DNA of 33,885 nucleotides from a virus. Of the stretch, positions 13,718 to 21,637 are shown piece after piece. The number at the start of each line of letters is the position of its first letter. The stretch's first letter is position 1. A program made the translations under genes and the position numbers. The stretch lies in the IMG/VR virus record IMGVR_UViG_3300025917_000045, positions 1 through 33,885 of that record. One strand, written 5' to 3'. Under the pieces are notes generated by a model. That model had not been told where the DNA came from. It worked only from the letters and a program-made list of their open reading frames with translations, and did not search any database.

Positions 13718-14567
13718 TGGCAACCAAGGCGGAAATGAAGGCGGCGTGGGCGGCGCTTCCACCGGCGGAGCCCTTCCAGGTGCCAATCAACAAGCTTCGG
13801 GCTGGTGGGATACGGTCAAAGATCCCGAAGTCAAAACCTGGCTCGGGAGCAAGAAATACCCGGACGCCGAAAGCGCGCTGAAGTCGCATTGGAGCCTCGA
13901 GCGCCTGATGGGCGCCGACAAGGCCGGTCGCACGGTCATGCTCCCCAAGGACGAGAACGACGCGGAAGGCTGGAAGGCGCTATCCGCCAAGCTGGGCGTT
14001 CCTGATTCCGCCGATGGCTACAAACTCCCGATGCCGGAAGGCGCGGATGAGGGATTCTCCAAGACCGCATCCCAATGGTTCCACGAGGCCGGTGTGCCAC
14101 CGCGAGCGGCCAACAAGATCGCCGAAAAGTGGAACGAGTACATCTCAGAGCAGGTGAAAGCCGGTGAGGCCGCCGAGCGCGCCGAGTCTCAGAAGCAGAT
14201 GGGTGCTCTGGAAAAGGAGTGGGGTGGAGAATTCCCCGCCAAGCGAGAGCTGGCCCAGCGGGGCTACCGGGAATTCGCCAAGCAGTTCGGGCTTGACGAC
14301 AAGGCCGCTCTCGAGCGCGCCGAGTCGGTGCTGGGTGCTGCGAACCTGACCAAGTTCTTTGCCGGACTCGGTGCGATGAATTCAGAGTCAGGCTTTGCCG
14401 GATCCGATGGCAAGGGTGGATTCTCAGGCGTCACCAAGCAGCAGGCGATGGATCAGATCCGTCAGATTCAGGCGGACCGCATGAGTGGCAAGATCAACGA
14501 TCACGCCTGGCGTACCGAATATGCCGCGAGGGTTGAGAAGTTGGGCGCCATCGCGTACAGCAGTTGA
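13689..14567 (+). CDS. capsid scaffolding protein (putative)
   Basis: A 292-residue acidic, Ala/Gly/Gln-rich protein. A low-complexity N-terminus (Gly/Asn/Ser) is followed by WWDTVKDPEVKTWLGSKKYPDAESALKSHWSLERLMGADKAGRTVMLPKDEND and LGVPDSADGYKLPMPEG, a pattern common in podoviral scaffolds and head-assembly proteins. Then come long helices (about 130-220) and a C-terminal helix-turn-helix-like basic end (QQAMDQIRQIQADRMSGKINDHAWRTEY) that could bind capsid protein. The ATG at 13689 has TTGGAG 5 nt upstream and is preferred over GTG at 13683. It lies directly before the major capsid gene. Its TGA stop is inside the junction element. Confidence 0.8.
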   Translation: MTTAAAVLSSGNQGGNEGGVGGASTGGALPGANQQASGWWDTVKDPEVKTWLGSKKYPDAESALKSHWSLERLMGADKAGRTVMLPKDENDAEGWKALSAKLGVPDSADGYKLPMPEGADEGFSKTASQWFHEAGVPPRAANKIAEKWNEYISEQVKAGEAAERAESQKQMGALEKEWGGEFPAKRELAQRGYREFAKQFGLDDKAALERAESVLGAANLTKFFAGLGAMNSESGFAGSDGKGGFSGVTKQQAMDQIRQIQADRMSGKINDHAWRTEYAARVEKLGAIAYSS

Positions 14568-14580
14568 TTTCCTGACGCTG
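14564..14580 (+). repeat. late-region junction element, copy B (before capsid gene)
   Basis: TTGATTTCCTGACGCTG, identical to copy A. The scaffold stop codon TGA is bases 3-4 onward of the element (14565-14567). Unlike the other copies there is no start codon 36 nt downstream; the capsid gene begins 173 nt later after a structured leader. Nearby CATAGG at 14586 is a possible but poor -10. Confidence 0.65.
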
Positions 14581-14589
14581 CTCTGCATA

Positions 14590-14624
14590 GGGTCCCATCA
14601 CGAAGGCGGACACGGGTGGGACCC
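14590..14624 (+). promoter_or_regulatory. capsid leader stem-loop 1
   Basis: GGGTCCCA (14590-14597) and TGGGACCC (14617-14624) form a perfect 8-bp GC-rich stem around a 19-nt loop. No T-run follows, so it is more likely an mRNA-protecting or processing structure than a terminator. It lies in the 169-nt gap before the capsid gene. Confidence 0.5.
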
Positions 14625-14707
14625 ACTCCCCGCTGACTGGCAAAGCGCCCCTCGCAGCCCAGAGGTGAAAAGAGGCTAGAAGCGGCCCCTCACGGACACG
14701 CCCTTCG

Positions 14708-14723
14708 AAAGTGATTCCACTTT
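14708..14723 (+). promoter_or_regulatory. capsid leader stem-loop 2, next to the ribosome-binding site
   Basis: AAAGTG-ATTC-CACTTT is a perfect 6-bp hairpin ending 1 nt before the TGGAGGA Shine-Dalgarno region of the capsid gene. Its weak AT-rich stem should not block initiation and may define a 5' processed end or present the ribosome-binding site. Confidence 0.4.
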
Positions 14724-14736
14724 TGGAGGACTCTGC

Positions 14737-15642
14737 GTGTCTGTCAACATCACGACTTTCTACGTTCAGGAATACGCCCGGATCCTGAACGAACTCGTCC
14801 AGCAGAAAGATTCGCGTCTGCGCAAGGCCTGCACCGAGCAGCGCTACGAAGGCAAGGCCGGCTCCCCGGTCGAGCAGGTGGGCGCGATCAATATGCAGTC
14901 GGTCACGTCGCGCTATCAGCCGATGGGCCGCGTGGACGCGCCGACCGATCGCCGGTGGGTCTACCCCTCCGACTTCGATCTGCCGCAGTTGCTCGACAGC
15001 TTCGACAAGCTGCGCCTGCTGGTCGATCCGAAGTCGAAGTTCGTACAGAACGCGCATTTCGCCGCCAATCGTCAGATGGATGACCTCATCATCTCGGCGT
15101 TGTTCGGCACCTCCAAGACCGGCGAGACCGGTCAGAACAGCATCTCTCTGCCCTCCACGCAGGTGGTCTCGGTCCAGCAGGGCGCCGCCGCCCCGACCGG
15201 ACTCACGGTGGCGAAGCTTCGTGAAGCGCTGCGCATCCTGCGCGCGAACGAGGCGATTCCCGACAATGATCAGCCCGCAGATGTGTGGTGCGTCGCAGGC
15301 GCGACACAGCTCGACAACCTCCTGGCCGAAGTGCAGGTGGTCTCGAGCGACTTCAACGGCGGCCAGCCCGTTCTCCAGGAAGGTCGCATCCAACGCTTCC
15401 TCGGCGTGAATTTCATCCACTCAGAGCGCCTGCCGACCGGCACCGACGATCAGTCCGGCACCTCCACCAAGGTGGGCTTCTGGCAGAAAGAGGGTATGCA
15501 CCTGGGTCTGTGGAACGACATCACGACCGATGTGGCCCAGCGCAAGGACCTGCAGGGCCTTCCCTGGCAGGCCTACGTGTACATGACCGCTGGCGCGACC
15601 CGCATCGAAGAGAAGCGTGTCGTCCAAATCTGGTGCCGATAA
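14737..15642 (+). CDS. major capsid protein
   Basis: A 301-residue capsid protein with HK97-like fold features of the podoviral/BPP-1 type. N-terminal helix FYVQEYARILNELVQQKDSRLRKAC is followed by a loop and Gly/Ala-rich VEQVGAINMQ. Then come PTDRRWVYPSDFDLPQLLDSFDKLRLLVDPKSKFVQNAHFAANRQMDDLIISALFG, the peripheral region TVAKLREALRILRANEA, and the C-terminal strands VGFWQKEGMHLGLWNDITTDVAQRKDLQG. About 415 copies would build a T=7 shell. It has GTG as start with an excellent GGAGGA 6 nt upstream, fitting very high expression. It is preceded by the scaffold gene and followed by a cement-like gene. Confidence 0.9.
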   Translation: MSVNITTFYVQEYARILNELVQQKDSRLRKACTEQRYEGKAGSPVEQVGAINMQSVTSRYQPMGRVDAPTDRRWVYPSDFDLPQLLDSFDKLRLLVDPKSKFVQNAHFAANRQMDDLIISALFGTSKTGETGQNSISLPSTQVVSVQQGAAAPTGLTVAKLREALRILRANEAIPDNDQPADVWCVAGATQLDNLLAEVQVVSSDFNGGQPVLQEGRIQRFLGVNFIHSERLPTGTDDQSGTSTKVGFWQKEGMHLGLWNDITTDVAQRKDLQGLPWQAYVYMTAGATRIEEKRVVQIWCR

Positions 15643-15652
15643 GGGGTAATGC

Positions 15653-16171
15653 ATGGGCGTCGTCAACGTCAACTCGACTCAGATCACCAACGACCTGGCC
15701 ACTCCGGCTGTCCTGAACAACTCGTTTATTGCGGGCGCCAACATCAAGGAGATGGTGGATGTCTGCACGATGGGAGCTTCGGACTCCAACAACTCCACCT
15801 ACCGGTTCTTCCGCATCCCCTCGAATGCGCGCATCAGCGACATCGAGGTGATGAACGATGCGAACACCTCCGGCACGTCCTACAAGTGCGGGGTGTTGCT
15901 CACCAACGGTGGGAGCACCGTGGTCTCCAGCTCCGATGTGATCTTCATCCCCGCGGGCACTTCCATGGCCTCGGCACGCAGCACCTGGACGAGCTTGTAC
16001 TTCCCTGCCATCACGAGCGGCTCGGCCTCGGCTGCGAATATCGGCAAGCGCGTCTGGGAGCTGCTGGGACTGACCGCCGATCCGAATGCGATCTATGACG
16101 TCACGGTCACGGCCGTCACCGCGGGATCTGCGGGCGGCAGTTTGGCTCTGAAACTCTCCTACGTGGTGTAA
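15653..16171 (+). CDS. capsid cement/decoration protein candidate (Bbp16-like position)
   Basis: A 172-residue beta-rich protein without charge clusters. Blocks are VNSTQITNDLATPAVLNNSFIAGANIKEMVDVCTMGASDSNNSTYRFFRIPSNARI, then FIPAGTSMASARSTWTSLYFPAITSG and TVTAVTAGSAGGSLALKLSYVV. It begins 10 nt after the capsid stop, with AAGGGG 6 nt upstream. In BPP-1 the gene next to the capsid gene encodes a beta-sandwich cement protein; the position and composition agree, but sequence identity was not tested. It would bind the capsid exterior and strengthen it. Confidence 0.7.
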   Translation: MGVVNVNSTQITNDLATPAVLNNSFIAGANIKEMVDVCTMGASDSNNSTYRFFRIPSNARISDIEVMNDANTSGTSYKCGVLLTNGGSTVVSSSDVIFIPAGTSMASARSTWTSLYFPAITSGSASAANIGKRVWELLGLTADPNAIYDVTVTAVTAGSAGGSLALKLSYVV

Positions 16172-16174
16172 CAC

Positions 16175-16681
16175 ATGGCTCGATACTCCTACTCGGTCAA
16201 CTCGGTCACGCCCACCGCGACCGCCGACACCACGAACCTCGTGGACTCGACGTATCTCGCGTACCTGCAGGGTGGCAACTCCACCATGCGGCTGAACGTG
16301 TCCGAGATCTACCTGGGCGGTGAGGCCGCATCCTCGTCCTCGCCGACTGTCATCCTCTTCGGCCGGTCTTCCACGGTCGGAACCGGTACGGCGACCGGTG
16401 GCTTCTCCGCCGTGCTGGACGGCTCCAACACCGCACCCGGCACCGTGGCTCGTGTCGGCAACGCCTGCGCGACCACAAAGCCCCAGCGCTCGGCCACTTT
16501 GGGTCACCTGCTCACCCTCTCCTTCAACGCCTACGGCGGCATCGTGCGCTGGGTCGCGCGACCGGGTGAGGAAATCAGCATCGTGGGCAACACCGCCTCC
16601 TTGGGCGAGTGCACCTTGTCGGCCTTCACCGGCGGCACACCCGGTGCGATGTCCTCGCACATCCTCTACGAGGTCGTGTAA
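16175..16681 (+). CDS. second decoration-like virion protein
   Basis: A 168-residue Ser/Thr/Gly-rich protein (MARYSYSVNSVTPTATADTTN...), with strands RLNVSEIYLGGEA, PTVILFGRSST and LTLSFNAYGGIVRWVARPGEEISIVGN. The same opening 'VSEIYLGGEAASSSSPTVILFGR' pattern occurs in phage capsid-associated beta-sandwich proteins. It starts 3 nt after the cement candidate stop and is followed at once by another small gene. It is probably a minor head protein; a beta-barrel of decoration type is inferred. Confidence 0.65.
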   Translation: MARYSYSVNSVTPTATADTTNLVDSTYLAYLQGGNSTMRLNVSEIYLGGEAASSSSPTVILFGRSSTVGTGTATGGFSAVLDGSNTAPGTVARVGNACATTKPQRSATLGHLLTLSFNAYGGIVRWVARPGEEISIVGNTASLGECTLSAFTGGTPGAMSSHILYEVV

Positions 16682-16903
16682 GTGGCCGCGATCAGCTACC
16701 TGATCGCCCCCGGCGGGACACTGGAGACGGTGACCCTCGGAACGGCTGCGCCGACCTCAGCCGGGATCGAGCTCCGGGTCGATCAGACCACGACCACCAT
16801 CACAGACAAAGGTTCAACACGGGCTCTGAAGCGCGGCGAAATCCAGGCGCTGCTACGCATTATCGAAGAAGCCCTCATCCGCGACACGCGCCCGAATCAG
16901 TAG
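16682..16903 (+). CDS. small virion-region protein
   Basis: A 73-residue protein with GTG start immediately after the preceding TAA. A beta-rich N-terminal half (YLIAPGGTLETVTLGTAAPTSAGIELRVDQTTTTITD) is joined to a helix (LKRGEIQALLRIIEEALIRD). It is conserved-looking in composition but no family is recognised. Located among decoration genes, so it may be a head completion or chaperone protein. Confidence 0.55.
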   Translation: MAAISYLIAPGGTLETVTLGTAAPTSAGIELRVDQTTTTITDKGSTRALKRGEIQALLRIIEEALIRDTRPNQ

Positions 16904-16910
16904 GACTGCC

Positions 16911-17531
16911 ATGCCCACCAACAATCTCGTCGGCCCAGTTTCTTACGCAGACGGTGTCGCCGCCAGTCAGAACCGCGCCGGACGCCTCGGTGACATGATC
17001 GTCTCCGAGCTGAGCCCCCGGTACTACGAGCAGGTCTCCCGCGGCAACTGCTACATGGCAGCGAGCCAGGCCGTCGCCACCACCACGGTGGGCCTCGCCA
17101 CGACCTACACCGGACTGTGCCTGTCCAATCCGCTCAACTCGGGCAAGAATCTCGCGATCGTCCTGGCCTCCGTCGCCCAGTCGGTGATCCAGGCAACGCA
17201 GGTGGAAGGCTATCTGATTGCCACCGGTTCGAGCGCCACCGCCAATGTCACGCACACCACGCCCGGAACGGTGCAGACCGCCCTCGTGGGGGCCACGGCG
17301 AACAACGCTGTGGCGAAAGTCGACACCGCCGCGACGCTCCCTGTAGCGCCGCTGTACTCGCTCGCGTTGACCAATACCGCCTCTGCTACGACCAACTCCC
17401 CCGGAGTGACCGTGGATATCGGAGGTGCGATCGTGCTGGCGCCCGGAGCCTATGCGTGCTTCGTGACCCCGACCCAGGCTTCCGTTGCAGGATTGTGGTT
17501 CGGCTTCGCATGGGCCGAGATCCCGATCTGA
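16911..17531 (+). CDS. hypothetical structural protein of the head module
   Basis: A 206-residue Ala/Thr/Val-rich protein. N-terminus: PVSYADGVAASQNRAGRLGDMIVSELSPRYYEQVSRGNCYMAASQAVATTTVGLATTYTGLCLSNP; the rest is beta-rich (NLAIVLASVAQSVI, VDIGGAIVLAPGAYACFV). The strand pattern resembles bacteriophage head fibre or decoration proteins. AGGA lies 5 nt before the ATG. It precedes the tail adaptor gene, so it is the last gene of the head block. Function unproven. Confidence 0.6.
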   Translation: MPTNNLVGPVSYADGVAASQNRAGRLGDMIVSELSPRYYEQVSRGNCYMAASQAVATTTVGLATTYTGLCLSNPLNSGKNLAIVLASVAQSVIQATQVEGYLIATGSSATANVTHTTPGTVQTALVGATANNAVAKVDTAATLPVAPLYSLALTNTASATTNSPGVTVDIGGAIVLAPGAYACFVTPTQASVAGLWFGFAWAEIPI

Positions 17532-17532
17532 T

Positions 17533-18183
17533 GTGAGTTCTCAGACCGAGATTTGCAATTCCGCGCTCACCCTGCTGGGCGCGGATACCATCAATGCCAT
17601 CACGGACCAGACCACCAACGCACGGGCGTTGAACGCGGTTTGGAACCTCGAGCGCGATTCCGAGCTGCGCAAGAACATCTGGAAGTTCTCCATCACGCGC
17701 GCCAATCTCCCGGCGCTCGCCGATGCTCCCGTCAACGGTCCCTACACGGCACAGTTCGAACTGCCTTCCGGGTGCCTGCGGGTGCTGCAGGTGGGCAACT
17801 CCAACTTCGACTGGCCGGGCGTCGACCTGTCGGACTTCCGTTCAGGACCCACAAACGATGACTACATGATCGAAGGGGGCATGGTGCTGACCAACCTCGC
17901 ACCGCCCATCTCGATCCGCTACATCCGGCAGGTCACGGACACGACCCTGTGGGATCCGTGCTTCTGCACAGCCTTTGCCTCACGTATCGCCCGCCGCGCC
18001 TGCTTTCGCATCACACAATCCTCGGCCAAGGAAAAGGACTGCATCGCCGAGTATCTCACCGCGATAAAGGATGGGATCCGGGCGAACGCATTCGAGACTC
18101 CGCCGACGATCCAGGCGGATGACACCTGGGTGGCAACCCGTCCAGTGGGGGCCGGTGGGGCCGCGTGGATTCGCTACGGGTAG
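17533..18183 (+). CDS. tail adaptor protein, T7 gp11-like (tail tubular protein A)
   Basis: A 216-residue adaptor that joins the portal to the nozzle. The opening SSQTEICNSALTLLGAD and LNAVWNLERDSELRKNIWKFSITRANLPAL, followed by QFELPSGCLRVLQVG and LAPPISIRYIRQVTD, are the hallmark blocks of podoviral tail tubular protein A. The start is GTG at 17533, overlapping nothing but lying 1 nt after the preceding TGA; longer in-frame extension to 17485 runs back over the previous gene and is rejected. The stop TAG is 1 nt before the junction element that introduces the nozzle gene. Confidence 0.88.
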   Translation: MSSQTEICNSALTLLGADTINAITDQTTNARALNAVWNLERDSELRKNIWKFSITRANLPALADAPVNGPYTAQFELPSGCLRVLQVGNSNFDWPGVDLSDFRSGPTNDDYMIEGGMVLTNLAPPISIRYIRQVTDTTLWDPCFCTAFASRIARRACFRITQSSAKEKDCIAEYLTAIKDGIRANAFETPPTIQADDTWVATRPVGAGGAAWIRYG

Positions 18184-18184
18184 C

Positions 18185-18201
18185 TTGAAAACCTGACGCT
18201 G
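18185..18201 (+). repeat. late-region junction element, copy D (before nozzle gene)
   Basis: TTGAAAACCTGACGCTG matches the other copies at 14 of 17 positions, with AAA in place of TTT at positions 5-7. Its first base is exactly 36 nt before the nozzle ATG at 18221. No clear Shine-Dalgarno precedes that ATG. Confidence 0.6.
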
Positions 18202-18220
18202 GATTCCCGATCGTAGCCGG

Positions 18221-20767
18221 ATGGGCAAAAACGCACCGGCGCTATCGAACTTCAACGCAGGCGAGCTTTCTCCCGACTACGCCGCCCGTGTCGACAACGA
18301 GAAATACGCGGTTGGCTGCTCCACCCTTCAGAACTACATCCCCCGGGTGCAAGGCGGCGCCCGCCGCCGTCCCGGCTCCCGGTATGTAGAGCCGGTCAAG
18401 GACTCGACCCAGCGCACCTGGCTGCGCAAGTTCATCTTCTCCCAGAGCCAGGCCTATCAGGTGGAGTTCGGGGTGGGCTACTGCCGGTTCTATACGAACC
18501 ACGGGCAGGTGCAAGCCAGTGGAGTGGCGTACGAGATATCCACGCCCTACACGGCGCAGATGCTCACCAATCCCGACAACACCTGTGGTCTGCAACTGGA
18601 ACAGTCCGGCGATGTGATCTATATCGCCTGCGCCAGTTACTGGCCGATGCAGCTCACCCGCTTAGGTCCCACCAATTGGACGCTGACGCCCTTCGCGCCA
18701 CCGGATGGGCCGTTCCTCGACATCAACACCTCGAACACCCCGGCACTCTATGTGACGCCCATCGCAGGCTCACCCAATCAGGTGATCTGCTACGCCACCG
18801 CTGCCATCTTTGATCCGACCGATGTGGCCACGGCAAGCTCTCCCGGCCGGCTGGTCCGGATCAACGTCCAATACTTCAACGTCCCGACGTGGACCAACAA
18901 CGTCGCCTATTCCACGAACGATCTGACGCGCTTCAACGGCAGTACGTACAAAGCGCTGAACAGCGCTACTTCGGGACCCAATCCTCCCGTCCATACGAGC
19001 GGGATCGGGTGGGATGGCAAAGGCGCCGTCCAGTGGCTCTACATGGACTCCGGCTACGGAATAGGGCAGGTCACCGGTTACACGAGCCCGACCCAGGTCA
19101 CCCTCACTCTGTCCTCGTACGCGGGTCAGACCGGCAAGACCAACGGCAACCAGTATTACAACTTCCCTCAGGCCACGGTCGGCGCACCCTTCGCCATCAC
19201 CGCCATCTCCCAGGCCAATCCCGCCGTGGTCACTGCGCCCGGCCATACCCTGGCGGTGGGAGATCCGGTCTACCTCACGAACGTAGGCGGGATGACGCAG
19301 ATCTCCGAGCAGTCGTATGTCGTGACCGCAACCAGTGGAGGAAATTTCACACTGGGTACAGTGGATGCCACGGGATACTCCGCCTACACCTCCGGCGGGA
19401 GCGCGATCAAGAACGCATCCCTCAACTGGCAACTGGGCGCCTGGGGGCAGGGACGCAGCGGATACACGGCGTCCTTTCCGACGTGCGTCAGCTTCTTCTC
19501 GGATCGGCTGTTCTGGGCCAACGGCATCAAATGGTGGGGGTCGGCGCCGGGTCAGTACACGAGTCACACCGAGGATCTGTTCTCACAGGTGACCGCTGCC
19601 TGTGCAGTGGCCGGGACGATCGCCGCCCAGGATGTGGATGCGATCACCTGGCTCTCACAGACCACGCGGTTTCTCCTGATCGGCACCAAGGGCGGGGAGT
19701 TTGCCTTAGGGCCCATCGTCACCACCCAGGCATTGGGTCCGGATAACGTCGCGGTGCTGCGGCAGTCGAAGTGGCGCTCGCGCTCGATCCGGGCCGAGAT
19801 TATCGGCACCTCCAACTTCTACATCCAGGCGGGGGGGAAGAAGGTCCTCGCCCAGGACTACAACTTTTATCTCGACGTGTTCGATTCGACCAACCAGACG
19901 AGGTTGGCGAACCACATCGCAGGCTACACGGTCACCTCCGGCATCGTGGATATGTCCTGGCACCAGGAGCCCTACGAAACGCTCTGGGCCGTCCGGAACG
20001 ATGGCGTGCTCATCGGCTACGTGTTCGACCGGCCCGATCAGGTCACCGGCTGGCATGAGCATACCTTGGGAGCCACGACCGCAGGACCCGCGGTCGTCGA
20101 GTGCGTCTCGGTGATCCCGGCTCCGGACGGCACACGCGATGAGGTGTGGATGGTCGTCAACCGCACCATCAACGGTCAGACGTTGCGCTCCGTGGAGTAT
20201 CTCGAGAAGGACTTCGAGACCGGGGATGCCCAGAACACGATGTGCTATCTCGACATGTCCGGTGTCTACAACGGCGCACCGACCACCACGGTCTCCATCC
20301 CCTGGCTGATCGGGGAGACGGTGAGCGTTCTGCGCGATGGAGGAGGCCACCCCGATTGTGTGGTGGACAACACAGGCCACATCACCCTCGACAACGCGGG
20401 CAGTGTGATTCAGGTTGGATTGAAGTGCCCGTCTGACCTCGTGACCATGGACATCGAAGGTGGCGCGGATATCGGCACCGCTCAGGGGAAGACCAAGCGC
20501 GCAAGCCATGCAGTGGTGCGATTCAAGAACACCATGGGGGCCTACATCGGGCTTGCGGATGGGAAGATTGATCCGATCCAGTCGAACCTGAGTTCCACCC
20601 CTCTAGACAGTCCTCCGCCGCTCCTGACCGGCGACAGCCCGCGCATCTCTTTGCCGGGCGACTACGGCACCTCCTGCAAGATCCGCGTCTATCAGCCGGG
20701 ACCGTTCGCCACCGAGATTCTCGGCATCTTCCCGGTGATCACGGTTCAGGAGCCATCCCCGCCGTGA
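18221..20767 (+). CDS. tail nozzle protein, T7 gp12-like (tail tubular protein B)
   Basis: An 848-residue protein. The N-terminus (SNFNAGELSPDYAARVDNEKYAVGCSTLQNYIPRVQGGARRRPGSRYV) is the signature of podoviral nozzle proteins, and FIFSQSQAYQVEFGVGYCRFYTNHGQV follows. Inserted modules are a CBM5/12-like segment at about 224-270 (PTWTNNVAYSTNDLTRFNGSTYKAL) and an E1 FCCH-like segment at about 323-393 (ITAISQANPAVVTAPGHTLAVGDPVYLTNVGGM). Later blocks (SFFSDRLFWAN, DVDAITWLSQT, GTKGGEFALG, VTGWHEHTLGA) are conserved platform regions. It forms the tube below the adaptor. The start at 18221 has no good Shine-Dalgarno and lies behind a junction element. Confidence 0.9.
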   Translation: MGKNAPALSNFNAGELSPDYAARVDNEKYAVGCSTLQNYIPRVQGGARRRPGSRYVEPVKDSTQRTWLRKFIFSQSQAYQVEFGVGYCRFYTNHGQVQASGVAYEISTPYTAQMLTNPDNTCGLQLEQSGDVIYIACASYWPMQLTRLGPTNWTLTPFAPPDGPFLDINTSNTPALYVTPIAGSPNQVICYATAAIFDPTDVATASSPGRLVRINVQYFNVPTWTNNVAYSTNDLTRFNGSTYKALNSATSGPNPPVHTSGIGWDGKGAVQWLYMDSGYGIGQVTGYTSPTQVTLTLSSYAGQTGKTNGNQYYNFPQATVGAPFAITAISQANPAVVTAPGHTLAVGDPVYLTNVGGMTQISEQSYVVTATSGGNFTLGTVDATGYSAYTSGGSAIKNASLNWQLGAWGQGRSGYTASFPTCVSFFSDRLFWANGIKWWGSAPGQYTSHTEDLFSQVTAACAVAGTIAAQDVDAITWLSQTTRFLLIGTKGGEFALGPIVTTQALGPDNVAVLRQSKWRSRSIRAEIIGTSNFYIQAGGKKVLAQDYNFYLDVFDSTNQTRLANHIAGYTVTSGIVDMSWHQEPYETLWAVRNDGVLIGYVFDRPDQVTGWHEHTLGATTAGPAVVECVSVIPAPDGTRDEVWMVVNRTINGQTLRSVEYLEKDFETGDAQNTMCYLDMSGVYNGAPTTTVSIPWLIGETVSVLRDGGGHPDCVVDNTGHITLDNAGSVIQVGLKCPSDLVTMDIEGGADIGTAQGKTKRASHAVVRFKNTMGAYIGLADGKIDPIQSNLSSTPLDSPPPLLTGDSPRISLPGDYGTSCKIRVYQPGPFATEILGIFPVITVQEPSPP

Positions 20768-21207
20768 ACGTGATTCCGTTCGAGCCCGAACATATTCAGC
20801 GTCTGGAGCTCCAGGACGCCCAGCAGTACATGGTCTCGTACATCTGTGTGGAGTACCTGAAAGCGCTTCAGGCCGTAGGCCCTTCGGCCTCCGCCGAGGT
20901 CGACGGCCGGATCATCGCCAGCGCGGGAGTTGCCTTCCAGGGATTTCAAATGGGCGTGCTCTGGGCCTTCGTGGCGAAAGACGCTGGCCGGCACTTCGTG
21001 AAGCTGGATCGCTGTGTGCGACGGCTGCTCTCGATCACGAGCCTCAAACGTATCGAGGCCACGACAGAAGTGTCCTTCCATCAGGGCTGTCGCTGGCTGC
21101 AACTTTTGGGATTTGAGAACGAAGGCCGGATGAGAGCCTATGGCCCCAACGGGGAAGATCACTATCGCTTTGCGAGGATTTCATGGCCGCTGCCATCCCT
21201 TTCGTGA
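20764..21207 (+). CDS. GNAT-like acetyltransferase-fold protein (T7 gp13 position)
   Basis: A 147-residue protein with a GTG start overlapping the nozzle stop (GTGA). IPFEPEHIQRLELQ, then GRIIASAGVAFQGFQMGVLWAFVAKDAGRHFVKLDRCVRRLLS and FHQGCRWLQLLGFENEGRMRAYGPNGEDHYRFARI follow the order of a GNAT fold, ending in the 'a.r.Ye.LGF...g' type block. The Q/RxxGxG/A acetyl-CoA loop is not clearly intact, so enzymatic activity is uncertain. Similar GNAT-like proteins are commonly encoded between nozzle and internal virion genes in T7-like phages. The next gene overlaps by 25 nt. Confidence 0.7.
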   Translation: MNVIPFEPEHIQRLELQDAQQYMVSYICVEYLKALQAVGPSASAEVDGRIIASAGVAFQGFQMGVLWAFVAKDAGRHFVKLDRCVRRLLSITSLKRIEATTEVSFHQGCRWLQLLGFENEGRMRAYGPNGEDHYRFARISWPLPSLS

Positions 21208-21605
21208 TGCTCGCGGGTTCCGTCATCTCCGGAACCCAGAAAGCCAATGCCGCCGAATCCAATGCGCAGGTATTGGGATTCGAGGCCAAGACCGCCGCTG
21301 CGCAGGGATATTCCGCAGAAGCCCAGCAGCGCCGCAAGACCGCGGCGATGGAAGGTTCACAGATCGCCGCCGCCGGACAGGCCGGGGCGGGGTTTGGCGG
21401 ATCCACCGGCCGGGCGATCACGCAGAACGTCCGCAACGCCACCGAGGACGCGCTAGCGATCCGCTATAAGGCGCAACTCGCGAAATGGAGCTATGGACTG
21501 CAGTCGGCCAACGTCGCCGCTGAGGGTCAATCGGAAGCGAATTCAGACTATCTCAAAGCCGGTGGTGCCTTCCTCCGGGGCTACAGCGGCAACTATCTGG
21601 GTTGA
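21183..21605 (+). CDS. internal virion/ejection protein, T7 gp14-like
   Basis: A 140-residue Ala/Gln-rich protein with an N-terminal hydrophobic segment (IPFVMLAGSVISGTQ) and long helices (NAAESNAQVLGFEAKTAAAQGYSAEAQQRRKTAAMEGSQIAAAGQAGAGFGGSTGRAI). This is typical of the small ejection protein that inserts into the outer membrane in T7-like phages. It precedes two further ejection-protein genes, the gp14-gp15-gp16 order. The stop TGA lies inside the junction element at 21602. Assignment rests on position and composition. Confidence 0.7.
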   Translation: MAAAIPFVMLAGSVISGTQKANAAESNAQVLGFEAKTAAAQGYSAEAQQRRKTAAMEGSQIAAAGQAGAGFGGSTGRAITQNVRNATEDALAIRYKAQLAKWSYGLQSANVAAEGQSEANSDYLKAGGAFLRGYSGNYLG

Positions 21606-21618
21606 TTTCCTGACTCTG
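21602..21618 (+). repeat. late-region junction element, copy C
   Basis: TTGATTTCCTGACTCTG, one or two bases from copies A and B, with a second CTGACGCTG 15 nt further on. The first base is exactly 36 nt before the ATG at 21638. No Shine-Dalgarno is visible before that ATG. Confidence 0.65.
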
Positions 21619-21637
21619 GCTATCTGACGCTGACATC

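Noticed and set aside
14590-14624. Intrinsic terminator before the capsid gene
   Set aside because: The stem is strong but the loop is long (19 nt) and no T-run follows, so it was recorded as a leader stem-loop instead.
14494-16660. Long open frames on the minus strand (308 aa at 14494-15420 and 379 aa at 15521-16660)
   Set aside because: They lie antisense to the capsid and cement genes, have Arg/Gly/Asp/His-rich shadow composition typical of GC-rich complements, and no ribosome-binding site or known motif.
18770-20509. Minus-strand open frames of 265-267 aa across the nozzle gene
   Set aside because: Complement shadows of a well-supported nozzle gene; no recognisable domain.
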